Source: Arabidopsis thaliana
Lineage: Eukaryota > Streptophyta > Magnoliopsida > Brassicales > Brassicaceae
Length of the DNA stretch: 64,000 nt
Assembly: GCF_000001735.4 (NCBI RefSeq)
Contig: NC_003070.9
Span: 4,154,001-4,218,000 of the forward strand
Reading direction: 5' to 3'
Position numbers and translations under genes: made by a program. Each line of letters starts with the position of its first letter. The stretch's first letter is position 1. Positions 47,172-60,498 of the stretch are shown piece after piece. Under the pieces are notes generated by a model. That model was not told the origin of the DNA. It ran no database searches and saw only the letters and a program-made list of their open reading frames with translations.

Positions 47172-50100
47172 ATGTCGTACTCTGACTCCGATTCGTCGTC
47201 TCATGGTGGCGAGTACAAGAATTTCCGACAGATTACGCGTGAACGTGAGTGTTCTCTATCTGTATCGATTCTCATCTGTTTTGACTCTCGTTGATTTGGA
47301 TTGACTTGTCGATTTTCTGGATTCTCGTGATCGATTTCTGATTCCGGTTTTTGCGGAGCAGCCATTTTAGTTTTGTTGTTTCTGTTTGATTCTGGGTACT
47401 ACGTTCGTGAGAACGATAATGTGTATTTCTCTGCGGTTTATTCGAAATTGAATTTGTGAGGAGTTCAATGGCTAAGACTTGTCGCGGAATTGCATTGGGA
47501 CAGTTGTTTGATGTAATATTGGGGAAATCCGTTGCTTGTTACACTGGTTTGGTTTCTAAGGTTGGAATAAAGTTTTAAGATGAGGTTTATGAATAGGTAG
47601 TAGAGCTAAAATGTTGATACGTTTTACCAAATGTTGCCAGGCACTTAGGAACAGAAACTGATACATGTTTGAAATGCTCACAATGAAAGCATGTACTGTG
47701 TATACATGTAAATGCAGACATGGTTGTTTAATGTTTGAGAAGAGGTTTGTGGATTATGATCGTAGTCAGATTGTAGAGAGTTATATGCAGTTTAGCTCTT
47801 GTCATGCATCTTTGGGTCTAAAATTAAACGAGGCTTTCGCTGCTATAATTGCTTATTTTCTCTTAAGTCTCATTAGTTACATTTCGGTAGTCTATCTGAT
47901 CTATTGGTATTTGGTAGTCTATCTGATCTGTTACATTTCTTTAATTCCCAGGACTCTTGTATGAGATGCTTAGATCTGCAAAGACAGGGAGCTCAAAATC
48001 CACCTGGAAGGTATGTTTTCCTTGTACTTCACTGTGGACTGGCCAGATAATGTTTTTCCGCTTTAAGGTTGATACCCATTTTTCGGCTAAATATTTCCTT
48101 TTTCGTATTTTAGGTACTAATCATGGACAAACTTACTGTCAAGATAATGTCGTACGCCTGCAAAATGGCTGATATCACACAAGAAGGAGTTTCATGTGAG
48201 AATGAAGTATTTTTGTACAAATTCTAGTTCCATATGATACTTTATTTGGGAATAACTTAATTGTCGTAAGATATTATTTCTCTGTAGTGGTTGAAGACAT
48301 ATTTAGACGAAGACAACCACTTCCTTCAATGGATGCAATATACTTCATCCAGCCAACTAAAGAGAAGTAATTTATCTTCGATTTTCCTTTGACTTCCAAA
48401 ATGTGACATTTGTTCCTCTCATATAATGTTTGATTCTGTTTCATCAGTGTCATCATGTTCTTGTCAGACATGTCTGGGAAATCACCCTTGTACAAGAAGT
48501 AAGGACATGACCCCCTCTTAGTTATCAACTCTATCCTAACGACAATCTCTTTATGAAACTGATTTTCTTCTTTATTCCTCTGCATCTGTGAAGGGCATTC
48601 GTTTTCTTCAGTTCACCGGTTTCCAAGGAACTGGTTGGTCACATCAAGAAAGATTCGAGTGTATTACCTCGGATTGGAGCATTGAGAGAGGTGTATATTG
48701 CCAAAAAACTTACTTTCTAGTGTATACTGTGTTGCTATTTAATTTTAACTTATTATTTGATTTTCGTTCTACAGATGAATTTGGAGTTTTTTGCCATTGA
48801 TAGCCAGGTATGATCGTTCTGAATATCCTGTGTTTGTGCATTTTAGTCCCGTTTATATTGGTCCACATTATATGGTTTGAAATGGAGTGTAGCCTGCGTA
48901 TCATGTTGTTAGTCGATGTTTCATGATGTGAAAGAGGGGCAAGAGATAATTTATTTATGACAACTTGTACAGGGTTTCATAACCGATCATGAGCGAGCTT
49001 TAGAGGATCTTTTTGGTGATGAGGAAACTTCTCGAAAAGGCGATGCGTGCTTGAATGTGATGGCTTCTCGAATTGCTACAGTCTTTGCTTCGTTGCGGGT
49101 ACCAATCATTATTCTCACGATTAACATGACTATATTATGCGGATGACTCTTCTGAATCATTTTGGACGTTACAGGAATTCCCAGCAGTACGATACCGAGC
49201 TGCAAAGTCACTTGATGCATCGACAATGACAACTTTGCGCGATTTAATTCCAACAAAGCTTGCAGCTGGAATCTGGAATTGTCTGGCAAAACATAAGCAG
49301 TCGATTGAAAATTTTCCTCAAACTGAAACATGCGAGCTACTCATCCTTGACAGATCCATAGACCAGGTTTATAACATTTGTTTACATTTGATGCGCCTAA
49401 TATTTGTTTCGTTTATTAATCGCAATTGCATACATCTACTTATGGAGCTCATGCTTCCTCCTCTACAAGTGTTATATGATTAGCAGCATTTGCTTGTTTT
49501 GAATGTCTAGATTGCCCCTGTTATACATGAGTGGACATATGATGCTATGTGCCATGATTTACTGAACATGGAAGGAAACAAATATGTACATGTGGTAAGT
49601 TCAAGTCTTTTCCGTATTAGTTATTGTGATTTTGTGGTGGCTCTCTTCCTGGATACTCCATGTGATGTTCATTTAGTTTTTAGATTCCAAGCAAATCAGG
49701 CGGACAACCAGAGAAGAAAGATGTGCTCTTAGAGGAACATGATCCTATTTGGCTAGAGCTTCGACATGCACATATAGCAGATGTGAGTCTGATGCCTAGG
49801 TATTTATTTCTCTTTGGTAACGGAAAAAAAAAAGTTAAACTTCTTGACTTGTGTTTTTCATCAGGCTAGTGAAAGATTGCATGACAAGATGACCAATTTC
49901 TTATCGAAAAACAAAGCTGCTCAGCTTCAGGGTAAGAGGTGGGTATTACTTTTTATTTCTGTAGTAAATATAACTTGAGAGCATATATTACCCTTCTCCT
50001 GAACTGGTGGAACCAGATTTTACTGTTGGATTAGTTCCTCTTGTCATTCAGTCATTCAGATTGATAATACTCTTACATTACTCTACGTTGATCTATGTGG

Positions 50101-52144
50101 TATACTTTATTTGGTTAGAGAAGTAGGTCTTCTCTCCTTTTGATCAATTTTGTTTGACTCTTTTTTCTTAGAGATGGAGCTGAGCTTTCTACAAGAGATT
50201 TGCAGAAGATGGTTCAAGCATTGCCACAGTACAGTGAACAAATTGACAAGCTCTCTCTCCACGTAGAGGTAGTTCCATACTTGTACAATTCTCTCCTTTT
50301 CTTTTCTTGTTGCGTCCACCTCCACTTCAACTTTTGGTAGTGCTACTCACAATTACTCTATTAATATGCATCATTTGATTAACATTTCACAGGATTTAGT
50401 GTCTGACGAATTGTCTGCACATGTCCAGAGTTATTGCTTCTCTGGCTTTTTCTCTGAGCACCGAATTTATATAAACTCTTTCTTCTTTTTGCAGATTGCT
50501 AGAAAACTCAACGACCTTATCAGAGAGCAAGGACTTCGGGAGCTTGGACAACTTGAACAAGACCTTGTTTTTGGTGATGCTGGAATGAAGGATGTGATTA
50601 AATATTTGAGTACTCAAGAGGTTTGCATCTAGTTAACAGTTGTTGATTTACTGTAATACTTCATGAGATATTGAGCTGATGAGCTTTATAATTTTTTGAA
50701 CTACTGTACAGGAGGCAAGCCGTGAAGGTAAGTTACGCCTGTTGATGATCCTCGCAACAATTTACCCTGAAAAGTTTGAAGGTGAAAAAGGTCAAAATCT
50801 AATGAAGGTACTTGGGGTTTTAGCGCTTGTGGATCTTAGTTTGGTTCTCATCCACCCCATCTAAGGGTTTAGTATTGCTTGTGTTTCTAGTTGGCCAAAC
50901 TCTCATCTGATGACATGACCGCTGTAAATAATATGAGCTTACTTGGTTCAGCCGTCGATGCTAAAAAGAATACCCCGGGAGGTTTCACTTTGAAATTTGA
51001 CCTTCACAAGGTAATATCTTCTCTCTCAATCTTCCTTTATAATGTTAAAAATGTACATTTTCTTAACATTGTCTGTTAACGGCTGCAGAAAAAACGAGCT
51101 GTCAGGAAAGAGCGCCAAGAGGAAGCAGCATGGCAGTTATCTCGTTTTTACCCCATGATTGAGGTACCAATCGCAATTGGCCTTGTTGATTTTCCTATTT
51201 GCACAGGACACTACTTTTGACTTTGATGACTTTTTTTCATTTCTGGTATTTGCCAGGAACTCATCGAAAAACTTAGCAAAGGAGAATTGCCAAAAGAGGA
51301 TTTCCCATGTATGAACGACCCAAGCCCAAGTTTCCACGGATCAACCTCACTTTCATCAGCAGCAAGTAGTAGTCAAGGTCAAGCTGCTCAGTCCATGAGA
51401 TCAAGACGCACACCAACATGGGCTAAACCTCGAGGTTCAGATGATGGATATTCAAGGTAAACTGTTTTTAAACAATCCAACAAAGAATCAGATTGGATCA
51501 ATCCAGTATATTGAATAAAACCCAAACATAAGTTGACTATTATTCGTTGATCTTGTTAACTTCTTTCTGTTAGCAAAGTGAAACCTAAAAGCCAGATGAA
51601 ACCATGTGTCCCATTGTTCATTTGCAGAATCCAATTCTTGCTCACATCATTTCGGAACATTGAAAAATAAACTTCTTAACTTCTTTTTTTCCTTCTTTCA
51701 GTGATTCGGTATTGAGACATGCGTCAAGCGATTTCAGGAAGATGGGACAGCGAATATTTGTGTTCATCGTCGGTGGAGCGACTAGATCAGAGGTAAGAAG
51801 CTATGGAAAAAGGCTTTCATTGTTGGAAATAAATTCACATCATAGAATCATGATATATGTGCTGATCTCTTTTCCTGGTATCTTTGATTTCCAGTTAAAA
51901 GTATGCCACAAACTATCCACAAAACTCAAAAGAGAAGTAATCCTCGGTTCCACGAGCCTGGACGATCCTCCACAGTTCATAACGGTAAGCCTCACAAATA
52001 CTTCTCATTCCGAGATTTGGCAAACTATGGAGTATGAATCACCCACTAAATCAAAGTAATCTTTTACTTTCTTCTTGTGTCCCACAGAAATTGAAGCTTT
52101 TGACTGCAAATGATGATTTATCTTTAGACGATCTCCAAATATGA
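47172..52144 (+). CDS. KEU: Sec1/Munc18 protein KEULE (SNARE regulator in cytokinesis)
   Basis: Twenty-one exons join in frame from ATG 47172 to TGA 52142-52144: 47172-47244, 47952-48010, 48114-48195, 48288-48366, 48448-48498, 48594-48690, 48775-48807, 48973-49098, 49175-49366, 49511-49594, 49684-49782, 49865-49938, 50172-50268, 50495-50620, 50712-50807, 50891-51010, 51089-51163, 51257-51456, 51702-51792, 51895-51984, 52088-52144. The total is 2001 bases, 666 residues, matching KEULE (At1g12360). Sec1 landmarks: [33 protein letters not shown] near the start, [45 protein letters not shown] in the middle, and [13 protein letters not shown] near the end. KEULE is known to hold the cytokinetic syntaxin KNOLLE open for vesicle fusion at the cell plate and to act in root-hair growth. 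No domain is missing. Confidence 0.96.
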
Positions 52145-52499
52145 GAATCCAGATCTCAAATCAAATCCCTGTCTTTGTTCTCTTTTGTCTCTCAAACTAA
52201 TTTGTAACCAAGTGAACAAAAAATCGTCAGATTATGAGATCATGATTGTAAGTGTACCCAAATTGTTTGTCCGATAAATATGTAAAGCAACTCATAAAGT
52301 TGACTTCTAGATCTTTGGCTATTTTCTTGTTACATTCGATTGTGTAAATTACCTAAACCCTTCTTTGCTTTTTCAGAATCTTCTCTTATATAAGTTTTTC
52401 AATTAGATTTTTTTGAATCTGAATACGTTGAATATAAAAATGCCCAACACAGGGCAAAGTAGTCTAACAAGTAACAATACCAAGGCATTCAAAGTTAAC
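52145..52499. other. Spacer between convergent KEULE and photolyase genes
   Basis: 355 bases holding the two 3' UTRs. Nothing else seen. Confidence 0.7.
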
Positions 52500-54842
52500 C
52501 TAAACAATAGTTATCTTGGGATCAACAGAGTCTCTGGTGAGCTGTTCTTCAGCTTTCCTCTTCTTCTTTGTTACTGACACCAAACTCTTGACATAAGAGA
52601 TGTAACTATCCACATTGAATTTCCGTTTGCAACCCGCGTAGTTCATGTACCGTATCTTCCCAAAAACCGGCCTCTCTTTCCATCCCTAAAACCCGTCAAA
52701 GCACGAATCGATAAATCAAAATTCAATCACACGCACAACATTCACCAATCTATTCTACTATCACTTCTAGTCAAGTAAGAGGAGAAAATGAAAGAACCTG
52801 ATCATGAACGCCACATATAGACCACATGCACCCAACATATCCACTCGGGTCACGACCATCAATCTCATACTACAAAATATCAAAAACTTTAAGCAACAAA
52901 AAGGAAATTCATGGTAGATACAGAAATTAAGTTGGAAGAAAACCTTGTTATTTAGATAGATGGATATTGAGAGAGCCTCTTCAGGTCCCTTGGTCCATTC
53001 TAGAATCTTCTTTGCCCAATACATTCTGCATGTAATGTTGATAAACGTCAGTTTTTACCATAGTTGCTATTATATAGCACAGTCAAAATCCAGATAAATG
53101 ATTTCACTTGCCGCATGAAACCGTGCATTTTCCCTTGATAAACCATCTCTAACTGTGAAGCATTCCATAGCTGCCAAGATTCAACAACTCAAAAAATAAC
53201 ACTTAAATGCAAATGCTATGAGAAAAGAGATTGGTGGCTTACAGGATCTGCTGTCAGTCCCTTCTCTAACTGCTCCAACCTACAATTTCAATACCGTTTA
53301 ACGTGCATATAGAAGCTTGGAAGATTTTCTTTCCAAAAGAATTAAGGAGTAATGGCTAAAACATTACGAGTAAATGTGTTCCCTCTTATCTGAAGCATGA
53401 TCCATTAGTGACTTGCGTGCCCACTCCCAAGCTCCCTTCAAAGAATCATAATGAGGTTGATAATAGCAAAAATTGTCGGAGAGTTCTCTTCGCACAATCA
53501 ATTCTTCCAAGAATGTGTCTACCGCCTTTAATGGACAAAGACAAACAATGCAAATACCAAACTAAGAGAGTGACCAACAGGTAACAAACAGAGAAAACTA
53601 CACAAGTATATACATTCAAAAGTATGATAGGCCTATGAACCTGAGGGGAAGTACTCCGGACTTTACGCGCCTCCAAGGCACAACGCTGAGCTGATACCTG
53701 CCCGAAATGTAGATAAGGAGAGAGACCAGAGAGTGCTTTCGGCTTTATAGGATTATTCCGGTCAGTTGAATAATTCTTCAACCTCTTCGTCAAAAAACCA
53801 TCTTTATTCCCCATCAATACTTCAATCCCTGCATCTTCTCCAGGCACACACCATTCAATTTCAGGAACTTCTGCACCCTCCCTATCCACATATCACAATC
53901 ACCATAGAACTCAAAACTCAAATAAGCATAAAGAAGCAGGCGTTATTAAACACATTAAACAGCAACTAACCTTACAACTTTATCAATGAGGCTATCCCAA
54001 TCAACAAGCTTCTTATCCATCATCCCCGTCCATTTCTTCTTCGGCGGCTCAAGTTTAGGAAACTCAATGAGGTAATCAGGTAGTAGCTTGTTGATCTTAC
54101 CCCTAATTGTTCTAGCACTGTACTCCAATTTACTCGAAGCAGCCCACATTGGAACTACATTGTGAGCATCAACTTCATGTATCGCTAATGAATCACTCGT
54201 TCTCTTGACAACCTCATCTTTACAACGCCGGATTTCCCGTAAAGGAGAGAAATCAGTAACCAGATGTGAAGCTCCACATTCTGTGAGGAAATTAGGGATT
54301 GTCTCCTTTGCATCTCCCTGAATCGTAAAGTTCATCTTGAGATAAGTAAAGAACATAACTTTACAGCTAATTTTCAATAAACCTACGAAATTCAAAGGTT
54401 TATTCAATGTCTAAATTAGCTTCATCTACCATTTCAATTCCTCATATAACAAAGAGCGTAAAAACCCTAACTTTTCCTCTATGATTGCTCTAATTTAAAA
54501 TGGGTTTGGTGTGAGATCGAGCTATGGACTCACCTGTAAGAGAAAAAACGGAATTTGGAGAGAATCGATTTGGTGGTGAAGCTGACGCAAACCCTTTAAC
54601 ATAAACCCTAATTGCCTCGCTTTTGCGTCCAGAAATTGATCGAACAGATTGAAAACGACGGCCACCGGCGCGTTGGTTCTGTTTGCCAGATCAACGGCGT
54701 GGATTAACGCCCAGTTATCTTTCAACCGTTGATCTCTGAACATCCAGTAAACGACGGGACCCACCGTTTGATCCAACGGTTGCCATGAGCCTTTCTTTAG
54801 GATCCGGATCCGACCCGGTTGAACTGAGACTGTCGACGCCAT
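52500..54842 (-). CDS. PHR1: Class II CPD photolyase
   Basis: Nine exons on the minus strand: 54842-54534, 54317-53971, 53881-53641, 53525-53368, 53279-53243, 53170-53112, 53025-52944, 52869-52798, 52685-52500, total 496 residues, the length of PHR1/UVR2 (At1g12370). It uses blue light and FADH- to split UV-made cyclobutane pyrimidine dimers. N-terminal antenna domain with [22 protein letters not shown] and DNA-binding domain with [49 protein letters not shown] and [20 protein letters not shown], all class II signatures. A basic KKKRK stretch near the C-terminus suits nuclear import. The intron at 53111-53026 uses a GC donor (CG|GCAAGT). Confidence 0.96.
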
Positions 54843-55156
54843 TACGAAGGAGGAGAGACGGATTTTTCCGATTTCACTAATGTGCGCCGGTTATGCGACG
54901 GCGGAGGAGGATAATTTGCGCAGGGGATGCTCAAGCGACAAAGCGCGCGATGTCTTCGAAAAATGGAGGGAAGGCAATAATACACTGTTTGAGTTTGTGG
55001 TTTGAATTGATCTACGTGGATGGTTTACATTATCAACACGTGTCAGACTGTGATTGCTTAATTTTCTTGTCTCTCGCGAATTCTTTCTTAGCAGTTAGCA
55101 TATTAATACATTTGATTGAAGTTTAAAGAAAACTTAATATTTGTGTAATGTGTATA

Positions 55157-55614
55157 GATGTTCGGGAAAAATGTTATTTAATACCTGAACTTTCAAAAAA
55201 TGGTCAAATTAACCGTGAATTTTTGAAATGACCGTTTTATACTTCAATAAATAGTTGATTTCTAATTTAACCTATAAATTATCGTTGATTCGGCCAAATC
55301 GACTCACCGTTAACACTTCTTAACAGCTCTCCTAACAGCGTAACTAACAATTGTTTTCGTCCTTAAACCAACGACAACGGCTGTTAGGCCATGTTTTGTA
55401 ATGGCTGTTAGGAGCGCTATTAAGAAATGTTAACGGTGAGTTGATTTGGTCGGGTCGACGATAAATTATAGGTTAAATTAGAAGTCAACGATAAATTATA
55501 GGTTAAATTAAAAGTCAATTTTTTGTTGAGGTATAAAACGACCATTTCAAGAGTTCACGGTTAATTTGGCCATTTTTTGAAAATTCAGGTATTAAATAAC
55601 ATTTTTCGATGTTC
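55157..55614. mobile_element. Foldback/long-TIR nonautonomous DNA transposon with target-site duplication
   Basis: 55166-55607 is an inverted repeat almost end to end: the left end GAAAAATGTTATTTAATACC and onward matches the reverse complement of the right end over about 200 bases, with shared inner blocks such as AACCTATAA(A/T)TTATCGTTGA and GTTAACGGTGAG. GATGTTC flanks it on both sides (55157-55163 and 55608-55614), and the next two bases differ, so it could be a decayed 9-bp duplication of Mutator-like type. It has no coding capacity. The right arm has an internal direct duplication of CGATAAATTATAGGTTAAAT. Confidence 0.88.
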
Positions 55615-56975
55615 TATACTTCTTCTATATTTGATTCCATGATTTCTGTATGCATTATGGTCCAAAATGTCCTAACAGATTTCTTGTAATTATGTATTTT
55701 GAATTGGTAAGAAGATAAACGTGTAAGTCCTTTAACGAATCAAATTTATATGATGATGCCGATTCATGATGCAAAAAAAAAGATGAATGGATTGACCTAT
55801 ATAGCCATGGTTCATCATTTCCTTTAAATAAAAGAAACCTAGAGCAAATTATTCCTTCACATGCTCGATCGTGCTTATCTAGGGTTTACTCATATAAATA
55901 TCTCCAATGCATAATTAGAAACATACATTCTCTTCAAGCATATAAATTTTGAACATATAATATATATATTCCATTTCATATCATGAGGAATGATAATCAC
56001 TCTTTCCAAATAATATATTTTAGTCCCTAATAATTTAATTTAATTCACTATTATGAATAACTCATCATATGAACATATGAACGGAAGTGATCATAATTAG
56101 TATTTCAATATCATGAATATTACCTCACTGGATTTTTTGTTTATAAAAAAAAACTTAGTGGCAATTGATTAAACAAATAAATTTTCAAACGACTAGCGTG
56201 AGCGTATGAACAATATGTATTTGGTAGTTACAAATTCACCGCAACATTTGTAAAAGCAAGAACAAAGACGCACATAAATTTCCACCAAACTAAACAATTT
56301 TAATCACAATAGCATATTTAACTGCTATGAATAAGTGACAAATACAAGATTGTACAATTCATGTTTTTTTTGTGAATTGTAATGATGAATAAGCAATCCA
56401 ATGAATGTGGAAACCAATAAGCATACCTACCATATCTTATTTTCGGATTCGATTCAGTAGTAAAGTTTCATTTGACCTCAGCTATACCAAATTTTCATTA
56501 TTTAAATGACATAAAAGCTATAAGTGTGTAACATAAATGACTAGATTGACCTAGCCAGTGGATTTTTCAACTCATGAAACTCAGGAGTTTCCGGTCTTTT
56601 ACTTCCTCGGTCTAGTGAGTAATTAAGAACTAATTAACTAACACAGTTGAGTTAATTAATTTTCAGAGCCCTAATGAGTAATGACAGCCACTCGTAAAGT
56701 CGTATGTCTAGCACTGCACAGAATCATTGTCTTATATACCTGAATTTTTATTTATTTAGCTTTATAGGGAGACAAAAGCTGATATCTAATTGAATTAATT
56801 ATAAGATTATACTTGTATTTGTTTGACTTGTTCGTATATGTTCTTTCTCATCTACCATGACAGAACCAACTAATGGTTCTGTTAGTATGTCCTAAACCAG
56901 CCATTAATTTAACTTCAAAATCGTAATATGGAGAATGATAACAACGATATAGTACCAAAAATGAAACCTTTGCCA

Positions 56976-57300
56976 GTTTACTTTACAATTTAATTTTCTT
57001 TAAATACGTATTCATTTTTCAAACTATCACAAATGAAAAAAGATAACAACGATATTACATGAAAATGGAAATTTTTTGGTAGGTTATTTGGTGCTCAATA
57101 AAAATTAACATGTTGGTTAACTCTACGGAATAATCCAAGTTTACTTAACAATTTCATTTTGGTTAAATACGTATTCATTTTTCAAAATATCACATAAAAT
57201 AGGATAACAACGATATTACATGAAAATGGAAAATTTGGTAGGTAATTTGGTGCTCAATACAAAATTAACATGTTGGTTAAAACTCTACGGAATAATCCAA
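56976..57300. repeat. Tandem duplication of about 163 bp
   Basis: Unit 1, 56976-57138, and unit 2, 57139-57300, both begin GTTTACTT and end CGGAATAATCCAA. They share GATAACAACGATATTACATG and TTTGGTGCTCAATA in order, with scattered substitutions and small indels. Confidence 0.9.
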
Positions 57301-57775
57301 CTATATAGGTATGTCATTCTTTGAACATTATTAACAAACAAGGTCGAACACTATTAGTATTCTTTAATTTCTATAGTTTTTTTTTTAATATTCGTATTAG
57401 TGGTTAAAGACAATTAGTTCTCAAAAACCAATTTAAAATTAATCACGAGATAGTTGCGCTAAGATTATTTATTTCAATATGTGTAGACAAAATACTTATG
57501 TTTCCTAAAGATGGCTTGCTTTAATAATTACAAATCAAAATGATGTTTTTAGTGTCAGCAATGTGGTTGTTATCATTCGTTATGTCGTCTGGCCAAAGCT
57601 TAGTCTTAATTCCAAACAATAAACCAAAAGTGATTTTCATTTTGATTTTATAAAAATTTCTTTAAGAGAAGTTAAATCATCCTAATATGTTATAAACAAT
57701 AATAGATGACGTCACTTGTGGGGAACTATTGCATCATAAACTACGTAGATCTACCATCGGTTAAATACAAGACGG

Positions 57776-58040
57776 TTTCCCCGCACGTGCCAGCAGACAC
57801 GAGGAAATATTCAGAAATTTGCCATTGCCAAACGACGCAGTTTCATCGCAAGTTTTTTCTTTACCCAGGGGAGTTATTTATCTGCTGCTCCTCCGACGGC
57901 GTGTACTCTCGTTGACAGTTTCACGTGTCACTAATAGACTGGAGCGTATCAGTAGTAGTAATGTGGATTACTGAAATCAAGTGTCCACCGCACACGAATG
58001 TAATGATCTCTGAGCCACTGATCTTGCCACGTGGTAAATT
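57776..58040. promoter_or_regulatory. GC-richer patch with three ACGTG elements
   Basis: Contains GCACGTGCC (57783-57791), TTCACGTGTC (about 57919-57928) and GCCACGTGGTA (about 58027-58037) in an otherwise AT-rich region. No convincing gene lies next to it; the role is unknown. Confidence 0.35.
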
Positions 58041-60498
58041 CATCAGTAGCGCAATCAACTGCCCTAAATCATTTTTGTTTCTTGCTTTATACTATACCTT
58101 ATTTTACATTTTAGTTTTTGTGTCGATGCATATTTTAAGTTTTTAACCATCAAACTAGAGAGTCTCTTGGGGATAAATGTACTTAACAAGTTAACATACA
58201 TAACTCCATATGCTTGTATATAAATCCATTCCAAATATTTATTAACGAAAAATGTAAATCATTGCATTTTAGTTGTGAATTAGGTTTCTACGCAAATTAA
58301 ACATACATATACATACGTTAAAATTAAAAAAATAATACCTAATGCCATATGCTAAGAAGAATATGCACTATAGTATTTGTTTCTTGAAAATTACTATATA
58401 TCTGTCAAAGCTGAAAAAAATATGTATGTATAACAAATATCGTACTGTCGAGATTTTTTTTTTTTTGGTTAAAAGGAGAGAAACATAAACTTTAGTTTTC
58501 TTGAAACAACATTAAAGTTTGTTTACTGACTATTGTGTAGTAGAAAAAAAAATATGTTGTTATCTTTCAAATCATTTAGATTATTCTTCATTTTCTTTTC
58601 TCCTTTTAGCTTTTTTAAACCTTTTAACGCAAAAAGAAAATCAAATACACATTCATATAATTCGAGAGAGATTTGGTGAGAAGTCAGCATTGCCGACAGG
58701 AAATTCTGCCTCACCACCAAAATGGTGAAAATACCAAACCAATAATTACAACAACTTTATTTAGGTTGTAATTATATGAGTACATAATTACACTACCCTC
58801 TTATTTCCACGAAATATGAACTCATATTATTTAATATATTGACAAAAAAAAACTTGTGTTTCTGTGTCTTTTAATTTTCATTGAAATGATGATGTACATG
58901 CAGTAGTAATAAAAGTGAAAGCCGATGTATTCTAAGATTTTCTTATAACTATTACCTAATTTAAGTTTTGATTTTTTAAAGATCAACTATTCGAGGAGGT
59001 GGGCGAAGTGAATATAATGCATGCTAGAAAGTTCAAAGTTTTACAATGAGAAAAAAAAAAGTGTATATAAAAGAAAAAAGTAGTATACTTTGCTATTTGT
59101 GGGGTATAAAATTTAATTATTGATTTCTACTTTTAGGGTTCCCCTCTTGTTCAGCATAGTTACAAATTACCACTCCAATGAAAATGATTCCTTCTTAAAT
59201 AATTTAAGTGAAAACCTATATTTCCTTCAATCAGTAACCTATATATAGATTCGACTTTATTATTTAACAATACATAAGTATGAAACTTACTTATTAAATA
59301 TAACAGTGTTTTAGAATGTCGTACATATTTGTTTGTGTGTATGTGTGTGTATGAGCATGTGTGTAAAAAAGAAGAAGAGGTACTTGACTTATCTATTTGT
59401 CTGTAACTTAAATGGAAAAATAGCATCTAAATAATTGTATTTCTCTTTACTATTTCGAAATAATTGTTTGTTTTCTCTTTGCTTTCACTGTTCTTACTTA
59501 ATTTGTGTAATTTCACTTTAGCTGTCCGGTCAGTCCATTTATGAAATCTTGCCACTAGATTTCAAAATTTGTGGTACTATTGATAAAGTTATGATTTACA
59601 AGAATATAAATCATGGGTTACAGTTTTTTAAATACCCCACAAAGTACAATACCATGGGCTCATAAATAAAGAAGAAATCTTTTAACCTTTCCAACTATTC
59701 ATAGCCGTAAAAAAATCATGGGTAAATCACACATCTTGCTACAAAAAGATTAACAAGGTTTCATTTATAAACATCAAAAAGGGTTCTTCACATTTACAAT
59801 CTCACAATTTCACCTTTTACAGCTTTAAAATGAACTTGTATACAATAGCCAAGAAAAACTTGCTTTCATGGTGGGGATCCACATTTTTGTTCTTCTAAAA
59901 GACTTAATAGATTGATATAGATAGATAATCTCATAATCATAATCATGGTTAAAATTAAATTGAAACCCGTTAATCAGGTTTTGCTCTTCAATAACTCAAG
60001 ATATCAAAAGTATATGCATCTTTAGTCTGTCATTGCCAACAACAAACGTTATCATGAAGAAAGAACATTAAACTTTCAAAAGTTAAGTCATTTTCTCTCG
60101 AAAAGTAAAGATATGTTTTCAAGTCATGATTAAGAATATGAATTTCCGATGAAAAAAGCGAGTGGGATCATTACACTATTGTACCAAGAGACGAAGAAGC
60201 AAAAGCTGTCATTAATTAGAGTTTCTAACTTCTAACCGATACATCGATGATAAGGACAAGAAACTGAAATAGACACATATGTTATATCGAAAAATTATGA
60301 TGGTATATTATATAGACTAAAGAAATACAAATACTCTCAATCACCTTCTAAAGAAACCAAGTACAAATTGAATATTAATGATAGTATGAATGAGATACTA
60401 GTAAATCAAAGAAATGAATTTAAACAATCCTAAAGAAATGCCAAATTCTAATGAAAAACTAAGGTGAAATCAAATTGATCAAAAAAGAGATTCAAATG

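Larger units (their letters stand above)
54843..60498. other. Long intergenic region with a foldback element and a tandem repeat
   Basis: About 5.6 kb of AT-rich DNA without a supported gene. It contains the foldback element at 55166-55607, the tandem duplication at 56976-57300 and a GC-richer patch with G-boxes at 57700-58050 (separate entries). The left end holds the photolyase promoter, the right end the 3' UTR of the BED/hAT gene. Confidence 0.6.

Noticed and set aside
47665..47964. 99-codon ORF in the first KEULE intron
   Set aside because: It ends within exon 2 in the wrong frame and its sequence is low-complexity; an intronic chance ORF.
54893..55126. 77-codon plus-strand ORF beginning with an Arg run, upstream of the photolyase gene
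   Set aside because: It lies in the divergent promoter region, with no recognisable domain and no splice or promoter support; composition looks like chance.
57706..58146. Two adjoining plus-strand ORFs in the G-box patch
   Set aside because: Peptides show no family resemblance, and there is no splice structure; treated as possible regulatory DNA only.
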